The notes: a model not told the origin generated them from the letters alone. DNA of 64,000 nt from Branchiibius sp. NY16-3462-2 (GCF_001594145.1 NZ_LVCF01000025.1:248001-312000); one strand, 5' to 3'. Positions 18,216 through 27,239 are shown, counted from the first letter of the stretch. Numbers and translations are program-made.

Positions 18216-21200
18216 CCAGCTTCCGTCGCCGGGATGCCCGCATGGCCCTGATCGACAAGGCGCTGGCCAAGGACCCCGACAGCGCCGCGCTCGCAGCCGA
18301 GCGTACGGCGTACTCCGCACAGGACTGGACGGTGGCGGATCACACCGTGGAAACCGTCGGATACACGCAGTTGTGGACCGACCCGCGCCAGGCGGTAGGT
18401 CCACTCGATGACCCGGTCCTGAAGACGTTGCGGCGAAAGCACCGGTTCACCGACGCCGATGTGGCGGCCATCGAGGCTATCCCGCGGCCGGTCGGACCCA
18501 CCGGTCCCGGCTTTCCCACAGCGGTCCTGAAGGCGCTGGGCAACCAGCGGGCCGCGCTGGAGGATCTGCTGGTCTCGGTCCACCACACCTGGCTGCTCTC
18601 GGTGGTCGGCGGGCAGCCGCCGTACCCCTTTGACGACGTGGGGGTGCTGCTGCCCCTGGGCATCGAGACGGTCTTCAAGCAGACCGGTGCGGACTGGAAG
18701 GTCCAGTTGCGGGTGATCCCGCAGCCGCCATCGATACACGGGTTCCGGGCCGCGCTGTCCACCGGCGAGCAGGAAGCCGCCGACCGGTTCTGGCAGTCCT
18801 GCAACCGGTCCGGGCGGATGCGGGCGACGTGGCTGGACACGGAACCCATTGCCCGGGCGTTCGAAGTGCTGACCCAATCAGTCGGACCCGCCCGGGCCGC
18901 GTGGATCGTCACAGCAACCAAAGGGGTGCGAAGCGGAAAACAGGTTGCGGCAGTAGCCATTGAGGAACCACCGGAGATCGCGGACGACATCCTGCAGCAC
19001 GTTGTCGGTCTGCCACCGCAACTGTCGGTCGCGATCTGGACCCACGACGCCGCGGGCCAGCAGCAGATCCAGGAGATCGGCACCCTGCCACAGCCCGGCG
19101 CCGCAATCGATCCCCTGCTTCCGGTGCGGCTCCCGCAGACTCCGCAGGAGGTGAAGGGCAACTGGCTGGTTGACTGGGAGGCAGCCGAAAAGGTAGGACT
19201 GGCAGGCACTTTCGCGTTGCCGCCCGGTGTCGGCCCGGACGACCTGGGCGGGATCACCGTCGCCGGTATCGGTGACGAGTCACCGGGGCAGCTGTTCGGC
19301 GACCAGGTGCGTGCGGGGAACCTGGGCGAGGTGGTGCTGGGGGCGGCGACAGCAAGTGTGTCCGGCGCGACGACCGCGCTGTCGACCGCAGCGCCGGGTG
19401 GCGCTCCGGCCCTGGACGGCGCACCTGACACCGCGTCGTACCTGCTCGCGGCACAGGACCGGGTGCAGGACACGGCGCCGGCCCCCGGCTCCTTCGACGC
19501 GCTGGTGCGCGACTACCTGGCCGGCTCACCGGAGATCCCGGCGGTCGCGCGGGTGCGCGGTCTGGGCGCGCTGCAGGCGCAGGAGTCCATGCCCGACGAG
19601 GTCAGCACCCCTGGTGGCCTGTCCCGGATCATGGTCCGCGCCCTGTGGCCCGCTCTATGGGGCAACTGGGTGTTCAACGCATGGGGTCTGCAGGAGGAGG
19701 GCGGCGCGATCACCCGGTGGGCGCTGAGCCATCTCTACCCCGAAGGCCCCCTGCCGCCGGTGCGGTTCGGGACCTCGCCGTACGGCGTCCTGCCGGTCAC
19801 GTGCCTATCCTCCTGGCGCCCGGACGAGGACGATCCTGACGGCCCGGTGCTGCAGGAAGTGGCCGCGCGGGTCAACGAGATCCGGAACCGGTTGTACGCC
19901 GGGGGCCGCTCACAGCGATCGATCCGCCGCACCGACGGTGGCGTCGTCGATCCGCAGACGCAGGCGAATCTCTTTTCCCGTGCAGGGGTTTCGGCTGGTA
20001 TCCAGTTCCGCGGCTACCGACCCGTCAGCGCCCTACCCGACCCTGCGCCGTACCTGGACAACCTGAACACCGCGCTCAAAGAACTCGGTCTGCCGACCCG
20101 GAACGACTTCTGGGGTTCCACCGATCTGCGCGCCCGGCACAGCGGGCCGCAGTCGGTGGTGCCGCACCATTCGATGGTCTGGTTCTACCCCGACCGGCCA
20201 CGCGACGTCGAGGCCTATTGGCTGCGCATTCCGCTGACCCGGCTGCTGGACTACGTGCTGCGGCGCGGTGAGTGGACCATCGCCGTGCCGGCGCCGAACG
20301 CCCTGACCGAACTGGACGCGTTGTTCGCGGGCGGCCTGAAACTAGGCCTCCTGGAAGACCCTGGACTCGAGCCTGGCGGTGGCCTCTTGCGGATCCTGCC
20401 GGACGATCTGCTCACCCGGCTCCTGGTGCAATCAGCACTCACCGCCAACGCTTGGCGGATCAATCCGTTCGCCGCAGCGCCGGACCTGGTCAAGGAGGCG
20501 CAGCCCGGTGCGCCCGAAACGGACCAGGACGACCAGATCGCTGCCTCGGTCCGTCTGGCGGCGCTGGCCGATCCGCACAAAGTGGAGCGGTGGGATGGTG
20601 TTGCGACGATCCCGGGTGGCACGATGCCGCACTTCGCGGTCGAGCAGGAGCCCGGCCGACGGGATCGTCTGGCGCGAGCGCTGGGTGCCACGATCGATGC
20701 CGTATCCCACCGGATCGACCCTGTCGCAACCGGATTCGCCTGGCAACGGCTCCGACGTTCGGTCGAAGGACCGACCGCTGCGCACCGGCTGGGTGCCTAC
20801 GGCTGGGTCTTCGGACCGTTCATCGGAACCCCGGGGCCGACCCCCTCCGGCCGACTGCACACACCGTCCCTGGCGCAGACGACGACCGCCGCGATCCTGC
20901 GGGAGCGTTATGTGCGGGCCAAGGCTTCGGGCTTGACCAACCGCCAGGGCGAAACCCCGTGGGCGATGAACCTCACCAGCCGACGCGTCCGGCTGGCGCA
21001 GGAGTACGCCGGCGCCATCCGTGCGGGCCTGCATGTGTGGGAGGTGATCGGTCAGGAGGTGGAGCGGATCGTGGGTGAGTCGGCAGGTCCACGCGGTCCC
21101 TATCAGCGCATCGCGGACTTGCGGATGGACTACCCGATCGCCGACCCTGCGTCGCCGCACCGGACGTGCCACGGTCTCAAGGCACTTGCCGCGCTCCTCA

Positions 21201-23197
21201 CCACGCCGGCCGGGCTGAACCAGGATAAGGTGGCAGCCCTTCGCGATGTGGACGGTGCGCTCGACGCGCTGGCCCAGCTGACCGTCATCGAAGGATTGAC
21301 CCACGCCCAGTCGCGGGCCACCGGGCGGGTCGGAGCGGTGATGGACGCCGCGGCGGGCCTCGGCAGGATGCCGGATCTGGACTATCCCAAGACCCGCCCC
21401 AGCGGCTACCTGGTGCATTCGACCGTGCTGTCCGTGCTGCCGCTGGCGCAGGCCGGACCGGACGCCAGCCCGGGGCGGGTCGCCGATCCGTCGGTCGCGG
21501 CGTTCCTGGAGCAGCAACTCGGCACCGACTGGGTCTGGAAAGTCTCGTTCGAGGACAACACGTCCCACCAGGTCTCACTCCAGGATCTGGGTCTGTCTCC
21601 CGTGGACACCCTGGTGCTGTCCGAAGCGCAACTGGACGCCCTGGTCAGGACCGCAGCGGGCAGCCGGCCGCTGAGGATCGAGCAGGGGGAGAACCGCGCC
21701 TGGCAGGTCACGGATGACGCCGGCGACCGCGGCACCCACTCGGTCGCCGGTCTGAAGCTGAACCCACGTGACCTGTCCGAGCAGGGGGCCGCCTCCGTCA
21801 AGAGGGCGGTGCTGACGGCGGTGTACGGCGGTGTGCCCGACCCCAAAGTCCACCCCCACGCCGAGATCGTGCCCGCGCCGTACGTCGATCTCTGGACGGT
21901 GTGGGACCAGCTCGGCAACTTCGTCGGTAGCTACGACGCGAGGTCGTTCTTGGATCCGGACGCGGTGGCGGCACTACCGCGACCCGAACTGGAGAAGCGG
22001 GTGCGGCTCTCGCTGAACGCGCCCGCCGTCGTCACCGTGCAGCGCCCAGCAGAACTGGCTGCTGCCGCCGACCTGTGTCGCCTGCTGGGGACGCCGGCCA
22101 CGCGGCGCCAGTTGGCACCTGAAGGTGCGGATGTCACCAATTCCGTTGCGTACGAGGAGCTTCGGGCGCGTTACGTTCGCCTGCTCGACGACCTGAAACA
22201 GGCGGGCGCGACGTGTACGGCCGCGGCCACGAAGGCTGCCACCGATGAGGACCGACGGGCGGCGTTGCGTACCGCCGCCCGATGGGGAGTCACCTGCGAC
22301 GCGGTCCCGGCAGACGCAGCAGCGTTCTACTGCGCCCTGACCGACGCGGACCCCCCGGACGGAGCAACCCCGCTGCGGACCCTCCTCAGATCGGCCGCCA
22401 GCACACTGAAGAAGCGACTCGCGGGAGTGCCGAGTGCGGCCAAGTTGCCCAAGTCCGGACAGATGGACCAGCCGGTGGCCGATCCGTTGGCGCAGCGTGC
22501 CGCGGGCGTTCCGGACGGGGTGGCGTCACTGGCCGAACTGATCTCGCAGCTCGCGGCTCCGCAGGGCGCGCTGCCGGTCCTGGTCGCGTGGGACGTCGCC
22601 GACCTGAGGGCCACCACCGGCCTCGACACGACACCGCGGCCCGCCCTCGACAAGGACTGGCTGCCGATCCTGGCCACGGTGCGGGACAAGCTGGCCCGGG
22701 TCGCGGCGTACCAAACCTCCCCCACTGCACTGACGTCGTGGTCCAGCTCTGCCGACCCATGGCTGACGGCGCAGGTGGACGCCGTGGCCCAGGCTCGGCG
22801 TACCGCCTCGATCGAGTCGCTCACCCCGCCGTCGTTGACAGTCGCCTACGGACCAGCTGGGGCTCTGCAGACCAAACGCGTGGCGGTCGGTGTGATCGAT
22901 GCGTACGGCGAGGCGATCCCCATGCGCGAGCGCGACACGTCCGTCGCGTTCGGCTTCAACGCCCCGGCCGCCCGCGCCCCCCAGGCCATCCTGTTGGCGG
23001 TACCTCCGCAGAAGGGCACCCGGCTGGATACCGCTGCGCTGCAGGACATTCTGCGAGAGACCCGCGAGTTGATGGTGGCCCGTACGGCGACCGTGGACGA
23101 CCTGGGGTACGCCGACCGGATCATGCGTTCGGTGTGGCTGCCGGGAAGCTACGGCGACGGAATCCTCAGTGTTCCCGCGTACCAGTCGACGCCCTGA
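18212..23197 (+). CDS. Giant-operon protein C: 1661-aa protein of unknown function
   Basis: The largest gene in the window. Its ATG overlaps the stop of protein B (ATGA at 18212-18215). Alpha-rich N-terminal and C-terminal regions flank a mixed middle. Distinct blocks are WTVADHTVETVGYTQLWTDP (near 41), WPALWGNWVFNAWGLQEEGG (near 480), PVRFGTSPYGVLPVTCL (near 516), VPHHSMVWFYPDRPRDVEAY (near 650), AMNLTSRRVRLAQEYAGAIR (near 918) and, close to the end, RIMRSVWLPGSYGDGIL. There is no Walker motif, protease triad, signal peptide or membrane helix that I can see. Length, lack of enzyme motifs and tight coupling to A, B and D suggest a large structural or scaffold subunit; that is inference. Confidence 0.8.
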   Translation: MTSFRRRDARMALIDKALAKDPDSAALAAERTAYSAQDWTVADHTVETVGYTQLWTDPRQAVGPLDDPVLKTLRRKHRFTDADVAAIEAIPRPVGPTGPGFPTAVLKALGNQRAALEDLLVSVHHTWLLSVVGGQPPYPFDDVGVLLPLGIETVFKQTGADWKVQLRVIPQPPSIHGFRAALSTGEQEAADRFWQSCNRSGRMRATWLDTEPIARAFEVLTQSVGPARAAWIVTATKGVRSGKQVAAVAIEEPPEIADDILQHVVGLPPQLSVAIWTHDAAGQQQIQEIGTLPQPGAAIDPLLPVRLPQTPQEVKGNWLVDWEAAEKVGLAGTFALPPGVGPDDLGGITVAGIGDESPGQLFGDQVRAGNLGEVVLGAATASVSGATTALSTAAPGGAPALDGAPDTASYLLAAQDRVQDTAPAPGSFDALVRDYLAGSPEIPAVARVRGLGALQAQESMPDEVSTPGGLSRIMVRALWPALWGNWVFNAWGLQEEGGAITRWALSHLYPEGPLPPVRFGTSPYGVLPVTCLSSWRPDEDDPDGPVLQEVAARVNEIRNRLYAGGRSQRSIRRTDGGVVDPQTQANLFSRAGVSAGIQFRGYRPVSALPDPAPYLDNLNTALKELGLPTRNDFWGSTDLRARHSGPQSVVPHHSMVWFYPDRPRDVEAYWLRIPLTRLLDYVLRRGEWTIAVPAPNALTELDALFAGGLKLGLLEDPGLEPGGGLLRILPDDLLTRLLVQSALTANAWRINPFAAAPDLVKEAQPGAPETDQDDQIAASVRLAALADPHKVERWDGVATIPGGTMPHFAVEQEPGRRDRLARALGATIDAVSHRIDPVATGFAWQRLRRSVEGPTAAHRLGAYGWVFGPFIGTPGPTPSGRLHTPSLAQTTTAAILRERYVRAKASGLTNRQGETPWAMNLTSRRVRLAQEYAGAIRAGLHVWEVIGQEVERIVGESAGPRGPYQRIADLRMDYPIADPASPHRTCHGLKALAALLTTPAGLNQDKVAALRDVDGALDALAQLTVIEGLTHAQSRATGRVGAVMDAAAGLGRMPDLDYPKTRPSGYLVHSTVLSVLPLAQAGPDASPGRVADPSVAAFLEQQLGTDWVWKVSFEDNTSHQVSLQDLGLSPVDTLVLSEAQLDALVRTAAGSRPLRIEQGENRAWQVTDDAGDRGTHSVAGLKLNPRDLSEQGAASVKRAVLTAVYGGVPDPKVHPHAEIVPAPYVDLWTVWDQLGNFVGSYDARSFLDPDAVAALPRPELEKRVRLSLNAPAVVTVQRPAELAAAADLCRLLGTPATRRQLAPEGADVTNSVAYEELRARYVRLLDDLKQAGATCTAAATKAATDEDRRAALRTAARWGVTCDAVPADAAAFYCALTDADPPDGATPLRTLLRSAASTLKKRLAGVPSAAKLPKSGQMDQPVADPLAQRAAGVPDGVASLAELISQLAAPQGALPVLVAWDVADLRATTGLDTTPRPALDKDWLPILATVRDKLARVAAYQTSPTALTSWSSSADPWLTAQVDAVAQARRTASIESLTPPSLTVAYGPAGALQTKRVAVGVIDAYGEAIPMRERDTSVAFGFNAPAARAPQAILLAVPPQKGTRLDTAALQDILRETRELMVARTATVDDLGYADRIMRSVWLPGSYGDGILSVPAYQSTP

Positions 23198-23215
23198 GAG
23201 ACCAAGGATCAGACG

Positions 23216-24541
23216 ATGCCGAATCTGCCCGATCGCCGCCTGCGGCTGGAGTCCGCTCCCGACGGGAACTGGGAGGATGCTGTCGCCCAACGCGTCCACG
23301 ACCCTCTGTGGTTCCTCGCCCGGCAATGGCAGTTGGGCGAGTTCCAGGGGGAGAACGCAAGCACACCGGTGCAGGTCACCGCCCAGGTGAGCAAGGCGGA
23401 CATCACCTATACCCTCGGCGCGGCTGACCCGGGCCAGGTGCCGGCCGAACCCCTAGTGGAGATGGGCGCACCCGATGGTCTTCCGGACCCGACCAAGCTG
23501 GGCTCGACGTGGGATCCGCGACAGTTGCGATACGACCGGAAGGACGTATTCCGCAGTGACGCAACATCATTCGATGTTCGACGGCATAACGGCGATCACG
23601 TGGACTGGTACACGGTCGACGCCAACAGCGCCGAACCCCCGCACCCCGGGCCGCCCGAGCCGGTCGTTCGTCTGCCGGTCCGGTTGGACTTCGCCAACAA
23701 ACCGCCGCAGGGGATCTGGGAGATCGAGGATGCCGACGCGGACCTATCGGCGATCCCTCCGGACAGCGCCCACCCGAGCACCGCGATCGCGGTCGATCTG
23801 CTGAACGGCTCGCACGACGAATGGTTCGTCTTCCAGGTGCCCGGCCTGGCCGGAAGCGTGCTGTCGGTCGAGGGCGCCGAGGTCCTGGACAGCATGGGCG
23901 ATACCTACGACGACGGGGACGTCGGGCTGCAGCCGCCGCAGGACTGGACGCTGTTCCTGACCGAAGGCCTGGCCGCTCACCAGTTGTTGCTGTGGAACAT
24001 TGCCGAGTTCCCCTTGATGAGCGAGCCGATCGAGCGTGTCCAGTTCGGTGTCGATGAGGCAGCCAACCTGGTGTGGGCGGTGGAGCGCCGCATCGGGTCA
24101 CGCGATGCCACCGAGGTGAATCCCGTGCCAGCGCCGGAACCACCCGAGCCCGGGGGCGACCTCACGGGTGCCCAGTCCTACCTTTATGTGCCCGGCGAAG
24201 GTGCGGCCGCGCACTGGATCCCCTACTCGCTGGATGAAGACAAGGCCGCCCCCGACCACGCGTTCGTGCAGCGGCGGTTGCTGGACCTGTCGACGCCACC
24301 GACACCAATGCCGATGCCGCGCCCGATGGCGCAGGTGCTGTTGCCCGACGAGGTCCATCGCGTGCTGTCGTCGGCGATCCCGCAGGACGGGATCGAGCTC
24401 GAGCGCCGGTACCTGTTGGCACGCGACATCCACGGCCAGCCGCAGTTGTGGATCCAGCAGCAGATCCGCCCGCTGCTCAGCCCACCGGCACGCGCGCTGG
24501 CGTTCGACGTGGCCCGGCCGCTGGGACACACCAGCGCGTAG
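23216..24541 (+). CDS. Giant-operon protein D: 441-aa protein with DPLWFLARQWQLGEF block
   Basis: The last gene of the four starts 18 bases after protein C with an AAGGA site upstream. Residues 4-50 form a striking dense block: RRLRLESAPDGNWEDAVAQR, then VHDPLWFLARQWQLGEFQGE, the kind of aromatic-rich segment expected in a strongly conserved family. The middle is beta-rich (VVRLPVRLDFANKPPQGIWE, VLSVEGAEVLDSMGDTYDDG) and the C-terminus has a helical LPDEVHRVLSSAIPQDGIEL block followed by RYLLARDIHGQPQLWIQQQI. It is soluble, lacks a signal peptide and has no known catalytic motif. I believe proteins with this N-terminal block occur next to partners like A-C in other bacteria, but could not check. 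Confidence 0.78.
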   Translation: MPNLPDRRLRLESAPDGNWEDAVAQRVHDPLWFLARQWQLGEFQGENASTPVQVTAQVSKADITYTLGAADPGQVPAEPLVEMGAPDGLPDPTKLGSTWDPRQLRYDRKDVFRSDATSFDVRRHNGDHVDWYTVDANSAEPPHPGPPEPVVRLPVRLDFANKPPQGIWEIEDADADLSAIPPDSAHPSTAIAVDLLNGSHDEWFVFQVPGLAGSVLSVEGAEVLDSMGDTYDDGDVGLQPPQDWTLFLTEGLAAHQLLLWNIAEFPLMSEPIERVQFGVDEAANLVWAVERRIGSRDATEVNPVPAPEPPEPGGDLTGAQSYLYVPGEGAAAHWIPYSLDEDKAAPDHAFVQRRLLDLSTPPTPMPMPRPMAQVLLPDEVHRVLSSAIPQDGIELERRYLLARDIHGQPQLWIQQQIRPLLSPPARALAFDVARPLGHTSA

Positions 24542-24592
24542 GTCACTCCGCCTGGCGCGCCAGGTGAGCGGCTTGTTTGGCGCGGTTGCCGG

Positions 24593-24623
24593 CAGGCCCG
24601 CACCCGCGCCGCTTGCGGGCTTG
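24593..24623 (+). terminator. Hairpin after the giant operon
   Basis: Ten base pairs (CAGGCCCGCA at 24593-24602 with TGCGGGCTTG at 24614-24623, one G-T pair) enclose an 11-base loop, about 50 bases after the stop of protein D. There is no T-run, as is common in GC-rich actinobacteria. It would also serve the converging tautomerase gene that ends at 24662. Confidence 0.45.
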
Positions 24624-24661
24624 GCTCGGAGACGAACGAGTGCACAGCGCTGGACTGAGCC

Positions 24662-25075
24662 CTACTGGGCAGACAGTTGGGCGCGGGCCAGACCGATGAT
24701 CTCCTCATTGGTGTTCGCATGACCGGCCATGCCCCAGCCTCCGTCGTAGGTTTCCGTGAGTAGCACCCAGGTGCGCTCCTGCAAGGTGGGGTCACCGGCT
24801 GCGTCCGCCACAGCGGCCGTCAGTCGCCGTACCGCCTCCAGTTGCTTGTCTCGATCCAGCGCGCCCGCGTTGGTGAGCACCTGCACGCGGACGTGGTCGG
24901 CACTCCCGATCGCGTCGCTGACCACGACGTCGTGCACGAAAGCCGCTGTGTTCTCACGGAATAGCGGGATCGGCGGCACCTGCTCGACCTCCATCAGCGT
25001 CGCGGCCAGCGACAGGGCAAGGGCCTTGGGCTCCGCGAAGGTTCCCGGCGCGGCGTAGACATCGATCATCGGCAT
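24662..25075 (-). CDS. Tautomerase-superfamily protein
   Basis: This 137-residue protein begins MPMIDVYAAPGTF, so after Met removal it exposes Pro1, the catalytic base of 4-oxalocrotonate tautomerase and relatives. About 137 residues fit the fused or long two-block tautomerases. The middle has VHDVVVSDAIG and DHVRVQVLTNAGALDRDKQL and the end WVLLTETYDGGWGMAGHANT. It presumably catalyses keto-enol conversion of a small organic acid. It is divergent from a TetR gene and two inverted repeats lie between them, so it is likely the repressor's target. Confidence 0.75.
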   Translation of the reverse strand: MPMIDVYAAPGTFAEPKALALSLAATLMEVEQVPPIPLFRENTAAFVHDVVVSDAIGSADHVRVQVLTNAGALDRDKQLEAVRRLTAAVADAAGDPTLQERTWVLLTETYDGGWGMAGHANTNEEIIGLARAQLSAQ

Positions 25076-25097
25076 GGCGATCTCCTTGAGGTGGCAA

Positions 25098-25142
25098 ACT
25101 ATGTACATCGGCATAGTGACAGAAATTATGCACTATTGCATA
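25098..25142. promoter_or_regulatory. Two inverted-repeat operators between tautomerase and TetR genes
   Basis: Site 1 is ACTATG (25098-25103) with CATAGT (25112-25117), 8 bases apart. Site 2 is TATGCA (25127-25132) with TGCATA (25137-25142), 4 bases apart. Both lie in the 88-base gap between the divergent starts and share the half-site core (C)TATG, which fits binding by the adjacent TetR protein to control both directions. The gap is AT-rich compared with its surroundings. Confidence 0.5.
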
Positions 25143-25163
25143 GTTCTTAGGGAGGGCAAGCAC

Positions 25164-25718
25164 GTGGCGGTTGGTGACAAACGCGCACAGTTGGTGGCCG
25201 GCGCCTTGCGCCTGTTGGCGACGCAGGGATTGGAAGGTACGTCGTTCGCCGAGGTGCGAGAGGTCGCCGGCGGTTCACGGGGATCGACCTACCACCACTT
25301 CCCCGGCGGCAAGGATGAACTCATCGCGGCGGCCCTGCAGTTGGCTGCCAGCCGGGCGTACGACGCCGTGGAGTCAGCGCGCGGATCCACACCCGTCGTG
25401 GTCCTGGATCGGTTCGTGGACATGTGGCGGCAGCTGCTGAGTAGGTCGGACCAGCGCGCCGGTTGCGCGGTTCTGGCTGTCACCGTCGCGACTGACTCGG
25501 AAACGTTGCGCGAGCAGACGGGAACGATCTTCGCCGAGTGGCGCTCGCATCTCGCGAGCCTCTTCATGGACGGTGGCCTTGACGCGAAGCGCGCGAACTC
25601 CCTGGCTGCGATGGCTATTTCGTCGATGGAGGGCGCCGTCGCGCTTGCTCGTGCCGAGCGCAGCATGGAGTCGTTCGAGCTCGTCGCAGAGCAGTTGCGA
25701 ATGCTTGCCACCCCGTGA
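25164..25718 (+). CDS. TetR-family repressor
   Basis: A 184-residue TetR regulator. GTG 25164 was chosen because GGGAGG lies seven bases upstream. The helix-turn-helix spans about residues 8-52: ALRLLATQGLEGTSFAEVRE, then GGSRGSTYHHFPGGKDELIA, with the Gly-Lys-Asp-Glu-Leu end common to YxaF/LmrA-like TetR proteins. The C-terminal part (AGCAVLAVTVATDS, with the GCA turn) also fits that subgroup. It probably represses itself and the divergent tautomerase gene through the two inverted repeats in between; the inducer is unknown. Confidence 0.88.
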   Translation: MAVGDKRAQLVAGALRLLATQGLEGTSFAEVREVAGGSRGSTYHHFPGGKDELIAAALQLAASRAYDAVESARGSTPVVVLDRFVDMWRQLLSRSDQRAGCAVLAVTVATDSETLREQTGTIFAEWRSHLASLFMDGGLDAKRANSLAAMAISSMEGAVALARAERSMESFELVAEQLRMLATP

Positions 25719-25778
25719 CCGGCGCAGCCTGAGTGGCGTGATTTGCTCGGTGCCGAAGAAGGATTCCACGCAGCCCCT

Positions 25779-25913
25779 GCAACTCGTGGCGCTTCCGTCA
25801 CCAATCGCTGCCGAACTACCCGTTGCACCCCGCAACTCGTGGCGCTTCCGTCACCAATCGCTGCCGAACTACCCGTTGCACCCCGCAACTCGTGGCGCTT
25901 TCGTCGATAGTCG
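25779..25913. repeat. Intergenic tandem repeat, 53-base unit
   Basis: Two identical 53-base units (25779-25831 and 25832-25884) are followed by a third that keeps the first 16 bases of the unit and then diverges to TTTCGTCGATAGTCG at 25899-25913. The 32 bases at 25882-25913 recur with three changes at 28986-29017, so this is a dispersed element and not just a local duplication. It fills the gap between the TetR and thioesterase genes, both of which end here. The remaining 30-odd bases on either side hold nothing recognisable. Confidence 0.85.
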
Positions 25914-25950
25914 CTTGCTATGCCTGCGTCGTGCTGTCGGCCCGGCTGGG

Positions 25951-26436
25951 TCAGTACGCGAACAACATGCAGGTGGTAACACCGTGAGCGATCACCCGAT
26001 CGCGACTGTCGAGGATGCGGGCCTCCGCGGTCGCCGTACGCCGCCCGATCGTGACCACCTCACCGCGGCACCGCAGGGTGCCACTACGGAGGTTCGCGGC
26101 CCGGGTGAACTTGATCGTCAGATCCAGCGACGTGTACCCGGTCCCGGCCGGGAGTTTGGTGTGCACGGCGCAGCCGAGCGCCGAGTCGAGCAGACCGGCC
26201 AGCATGCCGCCGTGGACCGCGCCGATCGGGTTGTAGTTCCACTCCGCGGGCTGCAACTCGAACTCCGCCCAGCCGTCACCGACGGCGACGGGCACAACAC
26301 CGGTGGTCACGCCGGCGGGCACTGCGGGCAGTTCGCCGCTGCTGACCTTGCCGAGGAACTCCAGTCCGCTGAGGCCCGGCGCAGCGTCGACGAAGATCTG
26401 CGGATCTTCCCAGGTGTAGGTGCGCTCGCGGTTCAT
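25951..26436 (-). CDS. PaaI-like hotdog thioesterase
   Basis: A 161-residue hotdog-fold protein. NPIGAVHGGMLAGLLDSALG carries the HGG turn and the downstream Asp that activate water in PaaI-type acyl-CoA thioesterases; the later strands TSLDLTIKFTRAAN and GEVVTIGRRTATAEARIL are typical. It should hydrolyse small aromatic or short acyl-CoA thioesters in the cytosol. ATG 26436 overlaps the stop of the SDR gene upstream (ATGA at 26433-26436), so the two are co-translated, suggesting action on the same pathway. Confidence 0.85.
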   Translation of the reverse strand: MNRERTYTWEDPQIFVDAAPGLSGLEFLGKVSSGELPAVPAGVTTGVVPVAVGDGWAEFELQPAEWNYNPIGAVHGGMLAGLLDSALGCAVHTKLPAGTGYTSLDLTIKFTRAANLRSGTLRCRGEVVTIGRRTATAEARILDSRDRVIAHGVTTCMLFAY

Positions 26437-27137
26437 GCGTCGCTCCGGGCAAGCTGCGGGTAGAGCGCCTCGATCGGACCGGCGAGCCCCGCCTTCACGT
26501 CGGCGCTGATCTGGTCGGCGAGGATCTCGTAGCTGCCCGCTTCCAGTCCGTCGTACGCCGACCGGACGACATCGGCCGGGGCGAGCTTGGGGCCGTCCAC
26601 GTGCCGGGTCATGGGGGTGTCGGCGTAGCCCAGATGCAAGCCAGCGACGTGTACGCCGTGGGGTGCGAGCTTGATCCGCTGGGTGTTGGTGGCCTGCCAC
26701 AGGGCCGCCTTGGAGGCGGAGTAGGCGTCGGCGATGCCGATCCAGCTGAGCACGGAAAGCACATTGAGGACTGCGCCGCGGGACGCCTTGAGTGCCGGTG
26801 TGAAGGCGTTGGTCACGGCCAGCGGCCCCCAGAAGTTGACCTCGAAAAGGTCTCGGACAGTGTCCAGATCGCCGAGCACACTGGAGCCGTTCGACGCGCC
26901 GGCGTTGTTGATCAACACGGTGACGTCAGGCGCGAGTTTCACTGCGGCATCGATGGATTCGGGTGACGCGACATCAAGCACCAGCGGGACGATGCGCTCG
27001 TCCCCCCAGTCCCGTGCCTGGCGAGCCGCGGCGTAGACCTTCGCGGCACCACGCTGCACCGCCTGCTGCACGAACTGGGTTCCGAGGCCACCGTTGGCTC
27101 CGGTGACGAGCACGACGGCGCCGTTGAGATTGGGCAT
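26433..27137 (-). CDS. Classical SDR-family oxidoreductase
   Basis: A 234-residue short-chain dehydrogenase with the full motif set: TGANGGLG (cofactor loop, residues 12-19), LINNAGASN, and the active-site SVLSWIGIADAYSASK with Ser, Tyr and Lys in the right spacing. It lacks the acidic residue that selects NAD after strand 2 (VYAAARQ), so NADP is likely. It is co-transcribed with the thioesterase gene and divergent from an alpha/beta hydrolase gene across a region with an inverted repeat. The alcohol or ketone substrate is not evident. Confidence 0.92.
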   Translation of the reverse strand: MPNLNGAVVLVTGANGGLGTQFVQQAVQRGAAKVYAAARQARDWGDERIVPLVLDVASPESIDAAVKLAPDVTVLINNAGASNGSSVLGDLDTVRDLFEVNFWGPLAVTNAFTPALKASRGAVLNVLSVLSWIGIADAYSASKAALWQATNTQRIKLAPHGVHVAGLHLGYADTPMTRHVDGPKLAPADVVRSAYDGLEAGSYEILADQISADVKAGLAGPIEALYPQLARSDA

Positions 27138-27193
27138 GAGCGGTTCCTTCCGATCTGGCTGGCTATTGAATTCCGCAGTCAGGACTCTATACC

Positions 27194-27217
27194 CTGGCTA
27201 TTGCTAAGCAAAGCCAG
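27194..27217. promoter_or_regulatory. Inverted repeat between SDR and hydrolase genes
   Basis: CTGGCT (27194-27199) pairs with AGCCAG (27212-27217), and an inner TTGCT/AGCAA (27201-27211) has nearly the same centre. The CTGGCTATTG half recurs upstream at about 27161-27170. This is a likely operator for control of one or both divergent genes; the regulator is not encoded next door. Confidence 0.4.
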
Positions 27218-27239
27218 TATCAACCGTCAGGAGTGTGCG

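Noticed and set aside
12079..24541. Giant operon as a prophage or contractile injection system
   Set aside because: No tail sheath, tube, baseplate, spike, AAA or terminase-like gene and no integrase or tRNA boundary is visible, so there is no positive support.
24551..24564. Perfect 14-base palindrome CCTGGCGCGCCAGG after the giant operon
   Set aside because: It has no loop and is too short to act as a terminator; the hairpin at 24593-24623 is a better candidate.
25779..25913. Possible CRISPR array
   Set aside because: The units are directly adjacent without spacers, only two and a half copies exist, and no cas genes are near.
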